DNA from: CALMFQ01 sp964495595
GTDB taxonomy: Bacteria; Pseudomonadota; Gammaproteobacteria; Burkholderiales; SCOH01
DNA length: 10,704 nucleotides
NCBI GenBank assembly: GCA_964495595.1
Contig: CAZBWH010000092.1
Span: 1 to 10,704 of the forward strand
Direction of reading: 5' to 3'
The notes beneath the pieces are model-generated. The model was not told the origin of the DNA, made no database searches, and saw nothing but the letters and a program-made list of their open reading frames with translations. Shown here piece by piece: positions 1-6,977 of this stretch. A program made the position numbers and the translations under genes. Within the stretch, counting starts at the first letter, position 1, and each line of letters starts with the position of its first letter.

Positions 1-169
1 ATTTCGCCGAACCTCTTCCAATTACTGTCAGTTGCACTTACTCGTTGAATCCGCCCATTAATTATGCCAACTAATACCCCGTCTTGGCACCAATAGGATG
101 ACGCGGTATCCTATCAATGATGTCAAATGAATTGCAAAGCAGGCTGATGCCCGATGTAAGAAAATCCGG
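1..169. other. Upstream region of the exporter locus, with a dyad
   Basis: No gene is supported in these bases. The region should hold the promoter of the tolC-like gene, but no convincing -35/-10 pair with normal spacing can be seen; TTGAAT at 45-50 and TAATAC at 72-77 are 21 bp apart, too far for a standard sigma-70 promoter. The one clear structure is an inverted repeat, ATAGGAT at 93-99 and ATCCTAT at 108-114, with an 8-base spacer. It could be a regulator-binding site or an mRNA hairpin in the leader; neither is proven. Confidence 0.4.
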
Positions 170-1681
170 ATGTACCTTGCAGCCTGCCAGATGAGAAGGG
201 TGTGGAGAAATGCGGGAGTCGCATCCCTTGCCTTGGTTATTTTGTTCTTCGGCCCCCAAGTCGCTGCATCTGATGTTCGTTATTCTGAGCTTAACGTCAG
301 TCGGCAACGAGAAGTCCTTGTATTAACCCTTGACGATGCAATTGCCCTCGCCGTCAGGAATAATCGTGGCATCCAGACTGCGTATCTACAACGCGTCGCC
401 CAGAAATTTGACCTGTACGTCAGCGAAGGGAAATTCCTCCCTAAACTGACGTTAACTACCGGAGTACTGGACAACAAGGTCAACGGGCTATCGTCCCGAA
501 CGAAGGATATTGCCTCTACAGCCACCCTTGGCTTGCCCACAGGTGCAAAGCTGTCGCTCTCCACTACGAATGGCTTAGGTTCGTCTTCTTCCAACTCGTC
601 CATAACCTCCGTGACTTTGACGCAACCGCTGCTGAAAAATGGTGGCTGGGACGCGAATACCGCGTCGGTTCGGATGGCTCGCCTTGATGAACTGATTAAC
701 CGTCTCACCTTGAAGGCAACGCTTTCGCTGACAGTGACTCAGGTTATCTCTGCTTATCGTGAATTGCTTCGAGCGCAAGAGCAGCGAATGATCGCAGAAG
801 CGGCGCTTCAGCGTAGCAAAGACCTCTACCAAGTCAACAAGACGTTAATTTCTACCGGCCGCATGGCTGAGACAGAGATATTTCAGACCGAGGCCGAGGT
901 AGCTAATCGCGAGGTAGCCTTAGAAGAAGCAGAGAATCAGATCGATGCTTCGCGCCTAGCGCTTTTGAACCTACTCGCATTGGAACAGCGAGCACCAGCC
1001 GTTGCGATTGGAGCCAAAGACATTCGCTTGCGAGGTGTAGACCTTGCTCAAGCACTGACTACCGCATTAGCGAATCAACCGGACTATCTGATCGCACAAC
1101 TACAATTTGAGCGGGCCAAAATAAATTACGACCTTACGAAAAATCAGCAGCTTTGGGACCTGTCTCTGGTTGCCGGAAAGACGCAAAGTCGAGGTGAACC
1201 TGAAGGTACTGGATCATACGATACGACGCTAGCATGGGCTCAGAAAAACGATATGTCATATGCAGGCGTTCAACTCACCATACCGCTGGGCGATCGTTCT
1301 ATTGAACAAGCTACAGTGCGTGCCTCTGTGGACTTGAAAACCCAAAACCTGAAAGTTGACGAAACCCGTCAGGTTGTAGAGCAACGTATCCGAGATGCCG
1401 TACGTAATGTCCAGACACGCTGGCGGCAACTAGAGCTTTCCGGAAAAGCTCAGGAGCTATCGTTACTCAAACTGAAAGCGGAGAAAGAAAAGCTACAGGT
1501 CGGACGCTCGTCGAATTTTCAGATACTTTCTTTTGAGAACGACTTGCGTAACGCTGAGAATGCTAGAGTCAATGCCGAAATTACCTATCTGAATGCGTTA
1601 ACCGATCTGGATGAGCGCATGGGGAAAACCTTGGATGTCTGGAATATTCCCGCTGTCGAATATGAGGTGTCCACCGAATGA
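170..1681 (+). CDS. TolC-family outer membrane efflux protein
   Basis: Outer-membrane channel of a tripartite exporter, forming a trimeric barrel-plus-helical tunnel in this family. The 503-residue product has a signal peptide (basic RRVWRN at 9-14, hydrophobic core about 15-29, likely cleavage near VAA at 31-33). It then shows the two-fold repeated organisation of the family: a first half starting with LTLDDAIALAVRNNRGIQ and long Ala/Gln/Glu-rich helices (for example RAQEQRMIAEAALQRSKDLY), and a second half with the same pattern (KVDETRQVVEQRIRDAVRNV, then RNAENARVNAEITYLNALTDLDERMG near the end). Length is normal for TolC homologues. The start is uncertain: Met1 at 170 and Met8 at 191 are both possible and neither has a strong Shine-Dalgarno site. 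It lies upstream of, and co-oriented with, the adaptor and ABC genes, so it is probably their dedicated channel. The family is secure; the substrate is unknown. Confidence 0.92.
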   Translation: MYLAACQMRRVWRNAGVASLALVILFFGPQVAASDVRYSELNVSRQREVLVLTLDDAIALAVRNNRGIQTAYLQRVAQKFDLYVSEGKFLPKLTLTTGVLDNKVNGLSSRTKDIASTATLGLPTGAKLSLSTTNGLGSSSSNSSITSVTLTQPLLKNGGWDANTASVRMARLDELINRLTLKATLSLTVTQVISAYRELLRAQEQRMIAEAALQRSKDLYQVNKTLISTGRMAETEIFQTEAEVANREVALEEAENQIDASRLALLNLLALEQRAPAVAIGAKDIRLRGVDLAQALTTALANQPDYLIAQLQFERAKINYDLTKNQQLWDLSLVAGKTQSRGEPEGTGSYDTTLAWAQKNDMSYAGVQLTIPLGDRSIEQATVRASVDLKTQNLKVDETRQVVEQRIRDAVRNVQTRWRQLELSGKAQELSLLKLKAEKEKLQVGRSSNFQILSFENDLRNAENARVNAEITYLNALTDLDERMGKTLDVWNIPAVEYEVSTE

Positions 1682-1785
1682 GTATTGACACAGTGACCGA
1701 CGGGTATTCTATGTGTTCAACAATTGCGACAGGGCATTGCAACTGCCATAATAACTCGTTCTTGTGCCGGTTCCGGCCGGAATAA
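1678..1785 (+). CDS. Candidate 35-aa cysteine-containing mini-ORF overlapping tolC stop
   Basis: An ATG at 1678 overlaps the tolC-like stop codon in an ATGA arrangement, typical of translational coupling, and opens a 35-codon frame ending in TAA at 1783-1785. A GAGG sequence at 1664-1667 sits about 10 bases upstream. The peptide has four cysteines (residues 13, 21, 23, 30) within the stretch CSTIATGHCNCHNNSFLC, after an acidic N-terminus (MSIDTVTDG). Its position inside an exporter locus makes it a candidate peptide cargo, but there is no recognisable leader, no modifying enzyme nearby and no homologue that I recognise. A short chance ORF is a real alternative; hence the low confidence. Confidence 0.3.
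   Translation: MSIDTVTDGYSMCSTIATGHCNCHNNSFLCRFRPE
1766..1782. repeat. GC-rich palindrome between tolC-like gene and secreted protein gene
   Basis: TTCCGGCCGGAA at 1771-1782 is a perfect 12-bp palindrome, and GCCGG/CCGGC at 1766-1777 is an alternative overlapping hairpin. It is not followed by a T run, so it is not a standard intrinsic terminator. It overlaps the end of the candidate mini-ORF and could be a regulator site or a processing signal. Confidence 0.3.
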
Positions 1786-1826
1786 ATGAGGCGATTCCAG
1801 ACTTTCTATAACAATTGGAGGTTCGA

Positions 1827-2261
1827 ATGAAGTTTATAAAGTTGGCCGTTCCGTTCGTATTGCTGTTGTCTGCCTTGAGTGGTGAGGTTCTTGCGGGGAA
1901 TACCAAGATGACCATAACTGCTACAAATAATACAACTAGTGCTGTAACACCGAGTAACGCGAGCTATGCGGGTACCGTTCTTCCCAACCCGGCACCACTT
2001 AACGCTGGGCTGAGCCAAACCTACATCAATACTGGTCTCGGAAATGTAACATCTTTCCATATTGATTACAGCAACACTGCAGGCAAAAAATGTCATTTTG
2101 ATGCAGCCTCCTATAACCAAACAACGTCTACCTCGCCCTGCGTCTATACCAAGGCTGCAAAATCAACTGGCAGCCCCTCCGCCATCTGCACCGCAACTGT
2201 TACTTCAGCATCGACAGACCCGAGCAATTGCGCATTTTCGGTGAATTTCAAGATTCAGTGA
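1827..2261 (+). CDS. Secreted 144-aa protein with four cysteines, function unknown
   Basis: Start is ATG 1827, chosen because GGAG at 1817-1820 gives a Shine-Dalgarno site six bases upstream and because the product then begins with a classic Sec signal peptide: MKFIKLAVPFVLLLSALSGEVLA, with probable cleavage after Ala23 (VLA). A TTG 12 bases earlier would place the ribosome site inside the gene. The mature part of about 121 residues is rich in Thr, Ser, Asn and Ala, looks beta-rich, and has four cysteines (89, 105, 121, 135) at nearly regular spacing of 16, 16 and 14, suggesting two disulphides in the periplasm or outside the cell. I do not recognise the family. Its place between the channel and the adaptor genes suggests a role linked to the exporter, as accessory, immunity or secreted factor; this is inference from context only. 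Confidence 0.8.
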   Translation: MKFIKLAVPFVLLLSALSGEVLAGNTKMTITATNNTTSAVTPSNASYAGTVLPNPAPLNAGLSQTYINTGLGNVTSFHIDYSNTAGKKCHFDAASYNQTTSTSPCVYTKAAKSTGSPSAICTATVTSASTDPSNCAFSVNFKIQ

Positions 2262-2269
2262 TAACTCAG

Positions 2270-2300
2270 AACCATGCAGACCAAAATGGCCTGCATGGTT
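2270..2300 (+). promoter_or_regulatory. Perfect 10-bp hairpin just before the RBS of the next gene
   Basis: AACCATGCAG at 2270-2279 and CTGCATGGTT at 2291-2300 are perfect reverse complements around an 11-base loop, whose CCA/TGG ends can pair further. Immediately after the right arm comes TAAGGAGGAG, the strong ribosome site of the 179-aa gene. There is no T run, so it is not a typical terminator. It may stabilise the upstream mRNA end, attenuate transcription between the two genes or limit access to the ribosome site. Confidence 0.55.
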
Positions 2301-2317
2301 TAAGGAGGAGAACCGCC

Positions 2318-2857
2318 ATGATCAATGGTATCTATTCAACCTTGGCCCCAAGTGTGCCATCGTCTACCGCTAGCACTAAGTATCTTGAGAACTTGTCGGA
2401 GATTGCTGACAGCGTTGATCCTCACAGCAAATCTCATGGAAAATATACGGATAAGCAAATTGCCGATGCTACTAACAAATTAAATGCACGGGAGTATGCG
2501 GCATTTGGTCATTTTGGTGATGATGCTAGTTCTCAAGGGATTAAGCAGTTTACCGAGGCTTACCTGAATTACCTGAACCAACTGTCCCCGGAAGAACAAA
2601 ATAGCATCAGATACAAAGGAACTAAAGAAAGTGCGACGGCGCTGCTTGCGGGGGTCAATGCCCAGATAGCGGAAGGGAAGAATAATCCAGGAAAAAAAGC
2701 CAACCAGCCGACATCGCTCCTTATAATGATGCTCGATGAAATGATGCTACATTTCAAGAAGAATGGTGTCGGTGTCAATACGCCTGTAATTTCACACACG
2801 GGCGGAAGTCAGGTAACGATTTCAGAAGAGGCACGCAAGCTCTACAACCAATCATGA
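2318..2857 (+). CDS. Hypothetical 179-aa protein in the exporter locus
   Basis: Start is ATG 2318 because AAGGAGGAG lies directly upstream at 2302-2310 with ideal spacing; an upstream ATG at 2228 in the same frame falls inside the previous gene and lacks such a site. The product has no signal peptide and no cysteine. Residues 1-20 are Ser/Thr/Ala/Pro-rich, followed by soluble, mainly helical-looking sequence with many charges (YTDKQIADATNKLNAREYAAFG, then FTEAYLNYLNQLSPEEQN). Near residues 131-145 there is a Met/Leu-rich amphipathic segment (TSLLIMMLDEMMLHFKK), and the protein ends QVTISEEARKLYNQS. I do not recognise the family. It could be a leaderless cargo of the ABC exporter or a cytoplasmic partner. 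The strong ribosome site suggests high expression. Being a gene is fairly certain; function is unknown. Confidence 0.75.
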   Translation: MINGIYSTLAPSVPSSTASTKYLENLSEIADSVDPHSKSHGKYTDKQIADATNKLNAREYAAFGHFGDDASSQGIKQFTEAYLNYLNQLSPEEQNSIRYKGTKESATALLAGVNAQIAEGKNNPGKKANQPTSLLIMMLDEMMLHFKKNGVGVNTPVISHTGGSQVTISEEARKLYNQS

Positions 2858-3113
2858 CATGAGCGAGTTTACGCATCCATCATTGACGTACTGGATGGTC
2901 AAGCTCCCGAAGCGGTACTGAAGGATTTGATAGGGAAGTTTCGTCACACATCAATCGAAGGGGCTGGTCGAAGGTTGGCTGAGCCAACGAATCAGCTTTC
3001 AGTCCGTTGTGATGCATTGCAAGATGCCCGTGGAGATGCAGACTGGATTGTCACGCGCAGCAGAGCACTCCACTTCCTCTTCTTCAGCATTTTTCCCTTC
3101 ATGATTAACGAAA
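2858..3113 (+). other. Gap before the adaptor gene: in-frame open stretch and palindrome
   Basis: No confident gene. After the TGA of the 179-aa gene the same frame stays open for about 85 codons to the adaptor start and beyond, reading for example ERVYASIIDVLDGQAPEAVL, which looks protein-like. It has no ATG with a ribosome site (only a TTG at 2927), so it may be a decayed gene, the old C-terminus of the 179-aa protein, or chance. A 20-codon ATG frame at 2859-2921 has no good ribosome site. GTTGGCT at 2974-2980 and AGCCAAC at 2982-2988 form a 15-bp palindrome. No convincing promoter for the adaptor gene is seen. Confidence 0.35.
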
Positions 3114-4253
3114 ATGTGGCCGAGCAAGAAAACGATCTGTACCGCTGGCAGCGCCATGGCAATATTAATTGCCATGTACATCTTGCCCTTGGGTACCCAT
3201 ATGAACCAGGCGTCACAACCTACAGGATCAGGAGCATTGGCTCCAATAGTGCTGAATGGGGGCATAAATGCGCCCAAGACCTTGGATTCGGCATTGTCCG
3301 TCGTGGGGATGATCGAGGCCGGCGACGCCATGAGTGTTACAGCGCCGTTCGATGCAGAGGTCAAAGGGAAAAGTTTTTCCTTTGATGCCGAGGTCAGCCG
3401 AGGCCAACTGCTGCTGACGCTTGACACCACGGAACTACTGAATCGCATCCAGGAAGCAAAGGTGGCCATGCTTAAGGCCGCCAAGACCTTACAGGAACTG
3501 GAGAACTGGGAAAAAAGTGCAGACGTTGCGCGCGCGCAACGCACCGTTGCAGTGGCGCAACAGCAGGTAGAACAAACCGAACGCAAGGTTCTGGAAGCGG
3601 AAATATTGCTCAAAAAAGGAATCATTCCCCGCAGCGAATACGATGGTTTAGTAGAACAATTCAATGGCTACAAATCCCAACTCGCGGCAACCTCAGATGA
3701 TCTGACGGCAACGCGGGAAAAGGCCAGCGAAGGCAACCATGAGATTGCCCGTATCGAATACGAGCAAGCACAGGCTAAATACAAAGATCTGTCGAGCAGA
3801 TTGGCACTCGAAAAGATAACTGCTCTCCGCGCAGGAATCATCTCCAAGGCTCCGGCGACTTCCGGCCAAGCTCCGGCCACGTTAGAGATCGGTAGCCGAA
3901 TCACCAAGGGTCAATTGCTATTCAATATCATATCGACAGCCAAGCTCAGTGTATCCGCCAAGGTCGATGAAGCAGATATTATCGATCTATCTCCCGGCAT
4001 GAAGGTGGCAGTATCGATTGATTCTCAGGATATGCCTCCTATTGATGGTCGGCTCGTCGAGATTTCGGCTCAGGCAGCACAAAATGGTGGAGCTTCGCGG
4101 AGCGCTGTTTTCGATATCAAGATCGAAATCCCCGAACTTGATGAGCAGCAACGTCACCGCCTGCGCGTCGGGATGTCCTGCAATGTCAGTATCGAGAAAA
4201 ACCGCAAAGAGGTCACCGCCACGTCTCCGGCCAATAGCAATTCGACTCGATGA
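3114..4253 (+). CDS. MacA/HlyD-type periplasmic adaptor of ABC exporter
   Basis: Membrane-fusion protein linking the inner-membrane ABC exporter to the TolC-like channel. The 379-residue product starts with a short basic segment and one hydrophobic anchor (about 6-28, ICTAGSAMAILIAMYILPLG), so it is held in the inner membrane with the rest in the periplasm. About 73-105 is the first lipoyl-like half (VTAPFDAEVKG, then VSRGQLLLTLD). About 105-225 is a long Ala/Gln/Glu/Lys coiled-coil hairpin, with the RSEYD turn region near the middle. From about 235 come the second lipoyl half (IGSRITKGQLLFNI) and beta-barrel segments (LSVSAKVDEADIIDLSPGMKVAVSID). Length matches MacA-like adaptors. ATG 3114 is chosen because it retains the complete anchor; its ribosome site is weak. 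It is followed after 14 bases by the ATPase gene, clearly one operon. Confidence 0.9.
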   Translation: MWPSKKTICTAGSAMAILIAMYILPLGTHMNQASQPTGSGALAPIVLNGGINAPKTLDSALSVVGMIEAGDAMSVTAPFDAEVKGKSFSFDAEVSRGQLLLTLDTTELLNRIQEAKVAMLKAAKTLQELENWEKSADVARAQRTVAVAQQQVEQTERKVLEAEILLKKGIIPRSEYDGLVEQFNGYKSQLAATSDDLTATREKASEGNHEIARIEYEQAQAKYKDLSSRLALEKITALRAGIISKAPATSGQAPATLEIGSRITKGQLLFNIISTAKLSVSAKVDEADIIDLSPGMKVAVSIDSQDMPPIDGRLVEISAQAAQNGGASRSAVFDIKIEIPELDEQQRHRLRVGMSCNVSIEKNRKEVTATSPANSNSTR

Positions 4254-4267
4254 AGTGAGGGCATGCG

Positions 4268-4957
4268 ATGCTAAAACTGGATCGGGTCAGCAAGACGTAC
4301 CGGCAGAATGGTCATGACATCCCAGTTCTTCGTGAGATTTCTCTCACTATTGCCGACGGTGAAATGTGCTCAATCGTTGGGGCCTCGGGTTCGGGGAAAA
4401 GTACCCTCCTGAACATCATGGGCCTGCTGGATATGCCTGATAGCGGTTCGGTTATTTATCAAGGCAATGCCGTACATGATATCGATGAGCGGGGTCAGGC
4501 AGAGATCAGGAATCGCCACTTTGGATTTGTGTTCCAGTCATTCAATCTTCTGCCCCGTCTTTCCGCCTTAGACAACGTGGGCCTACCACTCCTTTATCGC
4601 GGAATCGGAAAGGAGGAACGACGACGGATAGCCTACCCTTTGCTCGAACGGGTTGGTCTGGGCGAGCGGGCGAATCATTTGCCTGATGCGCTGTCGGGAG
4701 GGCAAAAGCAACGGGTCGCGATCGCCCGAGCCTTGATCGGACAGCCTAGACTGGTGCTGGCTGACGAACCAACCGGCAACCTCGACCCGAAATCTGCAAA
4801 AGATATTTTGGACCTATTGGGCGAGTTGAATAAAGAAGATGGCGTCTCTGTCGTCATCGTGACCCATGACCCCGCGATTAGCGAACTATGCCATCGTGAG
4901 ATAGTGGTGGGGCATCAGCATGCCATCGTACAGAGAGAGGCGCGATGTCCAAGCTGA
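4268..4957 (+). CDS. MacB/LolD-type ABC transporter ATP-binding protein
   Basis: Cytoplasmic ATPase that powers the MacB-type permease encoded next. All ABC motifs are present in the 229 residues: Walker A GASGSGKST (38-46), Q-loop glutamine 90 (FVFQSFNLLP), signature LSGGQ (142-146) followed by KQRVAIARAL, Walker B LVLADEP (162-168) with catalytic Glu167, D-loop GNLD, and switch His200 (VIVTHD). The signature and the LADEPTGNLD sequence are typical of the MacB/LolD/FtsE-like subfamily. The start ATG 4268 follows GTGAGGG closely, 14 bases after the adaptor stop. Its end overlaps the permease start by 13 bases, so the two are translationally coupled. In E. coli MacB the ATPase and permease are one polypeptide; here they are separate. 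Confidence 0.95.
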   Translation: MLKLDRVSKTYRQNGHDIPVLREISLTIADGEMCSIVGASGSGKSTLLNIMGLLDMPDSGSVIYQGNAVHDIDERGQAEIRNRHFGFVFQSFNLLPRLSALDNVGLPLLYRGIGKEERRRIAYPLLERVGLGERANHLPDALSGGQKQRVAIARALIGQPRLVLADEPTGNLDPKSAKDILDLLGELNKEDGVSVVIVTHDPAISELCHREIVVGHQHAIVQREARCPS

Positions 4958-6177
4958 GCCGGTTCGATTTTCAGCTTCTTTTGCGTTCTCCAAAACTGTT
5001 ACATGCTCTTCTGCATGAAGCGCTGGATAACATGCAGAGCGTTCGCCAACGTACGCTCTTGTCTTTATTAGGCATCATCATTGGATCAGCCTCTGTCATC
5101 GCGTTGCTGAATATTGGGGAAAACACCTCCGATGAGGCTGCCAGACAATTCAAAACAATGGGTACCGACTTGATTATCGTACAGGACGGTTTTGGTATAG
5201 GCGGCCAGCGTAAAGCCAACCCCATTGAGCGTCAGGATGCATCAAACCTCAAACAGGAAATTTCTTCTATCTCCGTTGCTACACCGATATCGAGCTATTC
5301 CGTCAGTGCTGGATGGCGCGGGAGAGCGTTGGACGGTACCTCCATCGGGGCCACCGAGGATCTTTTGACGGTGGCACAATTGCAGCTTGAACGCGGGCGT
5401 TTTGTGAGCAATCTTGATGGCTATGGCACGGTTGTCGTTGTAGGTAGCGCCATGGCCAACGCTTTAGCAGGTGATGGAAAAGGGCCGAAAATCGGCGACA
5501 AGATTCGTATGGACAGCTATCTATACACAGTTGTCGGTATCTTGCAGAGTACTCCAAGAAATCCCCTGTTGCCTTTTGATATCGACAATGTGCTCATCGT
5601 TCCCATTAAGGCAAATCGCAGAATGAGCACGGCAACGGGGAACATCTCGAACATTCTCATTCGCGTTGCTGAAGGCCATGACCCCATCCAGGTTCTAGCG
5701 AATGTCTCGAACTATTTTCGGGAAAGAGGTAAAGCAGCCCAAGTTCAAGGTGCTTTACAACTGATCGAAGGCATGAAGAAACAAGGTCAATTGTTCACCT
5801 GGATGTTGGTTGGGGTCGCATGTATCTCGCTCTTGGTTGGCGGAATCGGTGTGATGAATGTCATGCTGGCGGGCATCGCTGAGCGCAAAAAAGAAATCGG
5901 CCTACGTTTGGCAATTGGCGCGAATCGCATCAGCATCATGACGATGATCGTTTGCGAGTCGACCTTGCTATCAGTGAGTGGTGGCGTGATTGGGATCGTA
6001 CTGGGGTTAATCATTTCAATCCTATTCGCCACGTTGTCGGGGTGGGACTATTCGTTGTCCTACCTGTCCATCCTGCTCGGGTTGGGGATGTCTTTGGCGA
6101 CAGGCTTGTTCTTCGGAATTTATCCCGCACTCAAGGCTTCGGAAATGTCGCCGATAGAGGCTCTACGATCTGAGTAA
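4945..6177 (+). CDS. MacB/FtsX-type ABC transporter permease
   Basis: Inner-membrane subunit of the exporter, 410 residues, with the four-helix MacB/FtsX plan. TM1 lies at about 37-58, in the typical context RQRTLLSLLGIIIGSASVIA. A large periplasmic domain covers about 60-280 (MacB-PCD-like, starting GTDLIIVQDGFGIGG). Three C-terminal helices follow, at about 281-307, 334-364 and 370-396. The FtsX-family signature GGIGVMNVMLAGIAERKKEI, continuing GLRLAIGA, is well kept, as is the terminal PALKASEMSPIEALRSE. These permeases do not take cargo through a cytoplasmic channel but drive periplasmic substrates through the adaptor and TolC (mechanotransmission). That would fit periplasmic or Sec-exported cargo such as the 144-aa protein. 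The start overlaps the ATPase gene by 13 bases. Substrate is not deducible. Confidence 0.94.
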   Translation: MSKLSRFDFQLLLRSPKLLHALLHEALDNMQSVRQRTLLSLLGIIIGSASVIALLNIGENTSDEAARQFKTMGTDLIIVQDGFGIGGQRKANPIERQDASNLKQEISSISVATPISSYSVSAGWRGRALDGTSIGATEDLLTVAQLQLERGRFVSNLDGYGTVVVVGSAMANALAGDGKGPKIGDKIRMDSYLYTVVGILQSTPRNPLLPFDIDNVLIVPIKANRRMSTATGNISNILIRVAEGHDPIQVLANVSNYFRERGKAAQVQGALQLIEGMKKQGQLFTWMLVGVACISLLVGGIGVMNVMLAGIAERKKEIGLRLAIGANRISIMTMIVCESTLLSVSGGVIGIVLGLIISILFATLSGWDYSLSYLSILLGLGMSLATGLFFGIYPALKASEMSPIEALRSE

Positions 6178-6227
6178 CGGAGGGGCCTCTAATGTTGCAC
6201 TTTTTTGATAAAAATGGAGCCCTCCGT
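6177..6227. repeat. Inverted repeat at the end of the permease gene
   Basis: ACGGAGGG at 6177-6184 (starting on the last base of the permease stop codon) pairs with CCCTCCGT at 6220-6227, with further CTC/GAG pairing after a two-base bulge. Inside lies an AT-rich nested repeat, TTTTT (6202-6206) and AAAAA (6210-6214). The right arm is not followed by a T run, so it is only a possible operon-end structure. The interior TTGCACT...TTGA resembles, with one gap, the IS21 right-end repeats near 10626 read on the other strand, so this may instead be part of the IS remnant that follows. Confidence 0.4.
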
Positions 6228-6237
6228 GCTGCCCCAG

Positions 6238-6378
6238 TCCCCCGACCTCTTTAATACATAAGAATTGCGCGGCCCGACATACTTTGGCTGTATGTGACTG
6301 GATCAAGCGGCATCAGAATCTGATTATTACGGGGGCGACAGGAACCGGTAAATCCTATCTGGGATGTGCGTTCGGTAA
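6238..6378 (+). pseudogene. Scar of an IS21-type element: istA 3' end joined to istB fragment
   Basis: Two blocks match the intact element on the right. Bases 6238-6288 resemble 9726-9777 (end of istA up to just before istB, sharing TTAATACA and TTGCGCGGCCCG). Bases 6293-6378 match 10074-10159 inside istB, about 86 bp with six mismatches that I count by eye. About 296 bp of the intact copy are missing between the blocks, removing the istB start and roughly its first 93 codons. The istB piece still reads CDWIKRHQNLIITGATGTGKS, including the complete P-loop, then runs into unrelated sequence after 6378. It cannot make a working helper ATPase. The divergence shows it came from a related but not identical copy, or that it is old. 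Confidence 0.8.
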
Positions 6379-6421
6379 TTGGCTGCGTGCCCATCATTGT
6401 TGTGCCAACGCCTTTTCTGGA

Positions 6422-6970
6422 TCAGGCGGTTTCGGGAAGTGGTTTGACGTCAGCTGCGCAGCTAATACCTGCTTTCTTCAATATCTTGCCGGGCAACAGA
6501 TAAGTTCTGGTTATGAATATGTACAGAATTGCGCCAATTGTGGCGATAACCATCAACCCCAAGGTCTGACGCCACGCCGGCGCCGATGACAAGATGATTT
6601 GCAGTATGGCCAGCAAGGCCAATGGCGCCATGACCGCCAACTGGTAGTAACCAGCCCATTTCATCCAGGCCGATGGCTTGATCGCTGCTGACTTGGCGTA
6701 GATGGCCAAGACGCCAGCCTGCCGCAGTGTTTTAATTTCTTCATCGCTGAATTCGTATTGCTGCTGGATGGCCAGCACATCATGCCGAACCTGCTTTCTC
6801 GCCGAGAAACCAAACCGATCCTTGAAGAATTCCCTTCGCAACAGCGATAGCTGGTACAGATCCGCTTCGCTATAGTCGCTGAGTGGCTTCCGGCAATGGA
6901 TATGTATCTCGATACCGAACAACGCGTTGCGTTGATTTTGCCCGATATTGATTTGTCGATATTTGAGCAT
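6422..6970 (-). CDS. Two-TM membrane protein paired with a repressor gene
   Basis: 182-residue protein of unrecognised family. Residues 1-16 carry INIGQNQRN, nearly identical to a motif at the C-terminus of the repressor encoded just upstream. Residues about 28-95 are charged and helical (SDYSEADLYQLSLLRREFF, then FSDEEIKTLRQAGVLAIYAK), presumably cytoplasmic. Two hydrophobic helices follow at about 108-128 and 136-156, separated by a short loop containing Pro and Trp. A short tail (GKILKKAGISCAADVKPLPETA) ends the protein. Start CAT at 6968-6970 lies seven bases beyond the repressor stop, so the two genes form an operon and are probably translationally coupled; no separate strong ribosome site is visible. 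The stop lies 43 bases from the IS scar. It could be a prophage-type membrane factor or a small effector; neither is established. Confidence 0.75.
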   Translation of the reverse strand: MLKYRQINIGQNQRNALFGIEIHIHCRKPLSDYSEADLYQLSLLRREFFKDRFGFSARKQVRHDVLAIQQQYEFSDEEIKTLRQAGVLAIYAKSAAIKPSAWMKWAGYYQLAVMAPLALLAILQIILSSAPAWRQTLGLMVIATIGAILYIFITRTYLLPGKILKKAGISCAADVKPLPETA

Positions 6971-6977
6971 GGTGTCG

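Noticed and set aside
130..141. AATTGCAAAGCA, matching the reverse complement of part of the third right-end repeat
   Set aside because: Only 12 bases match and the essential ACTTGACC half is missing; most likely chance.
2228..2317. Earlier in-frame ATG for the 179-aa gene
   Set aside because: It lies inside the previous gene and spans the hairpin and ribosome site; the ATG at 2318 has a near-perfect Shine-Dalgarno sequence.
2999..3664. 221-codon open frame on the - strand across the adaptor start
   Set aside because: It is antisense to the adaptor anchor and coiled-coil, and is very Ser/Cys/Ala-rich, as expected for a shadow of a Lys/Glu-rich coiled-coil gene.
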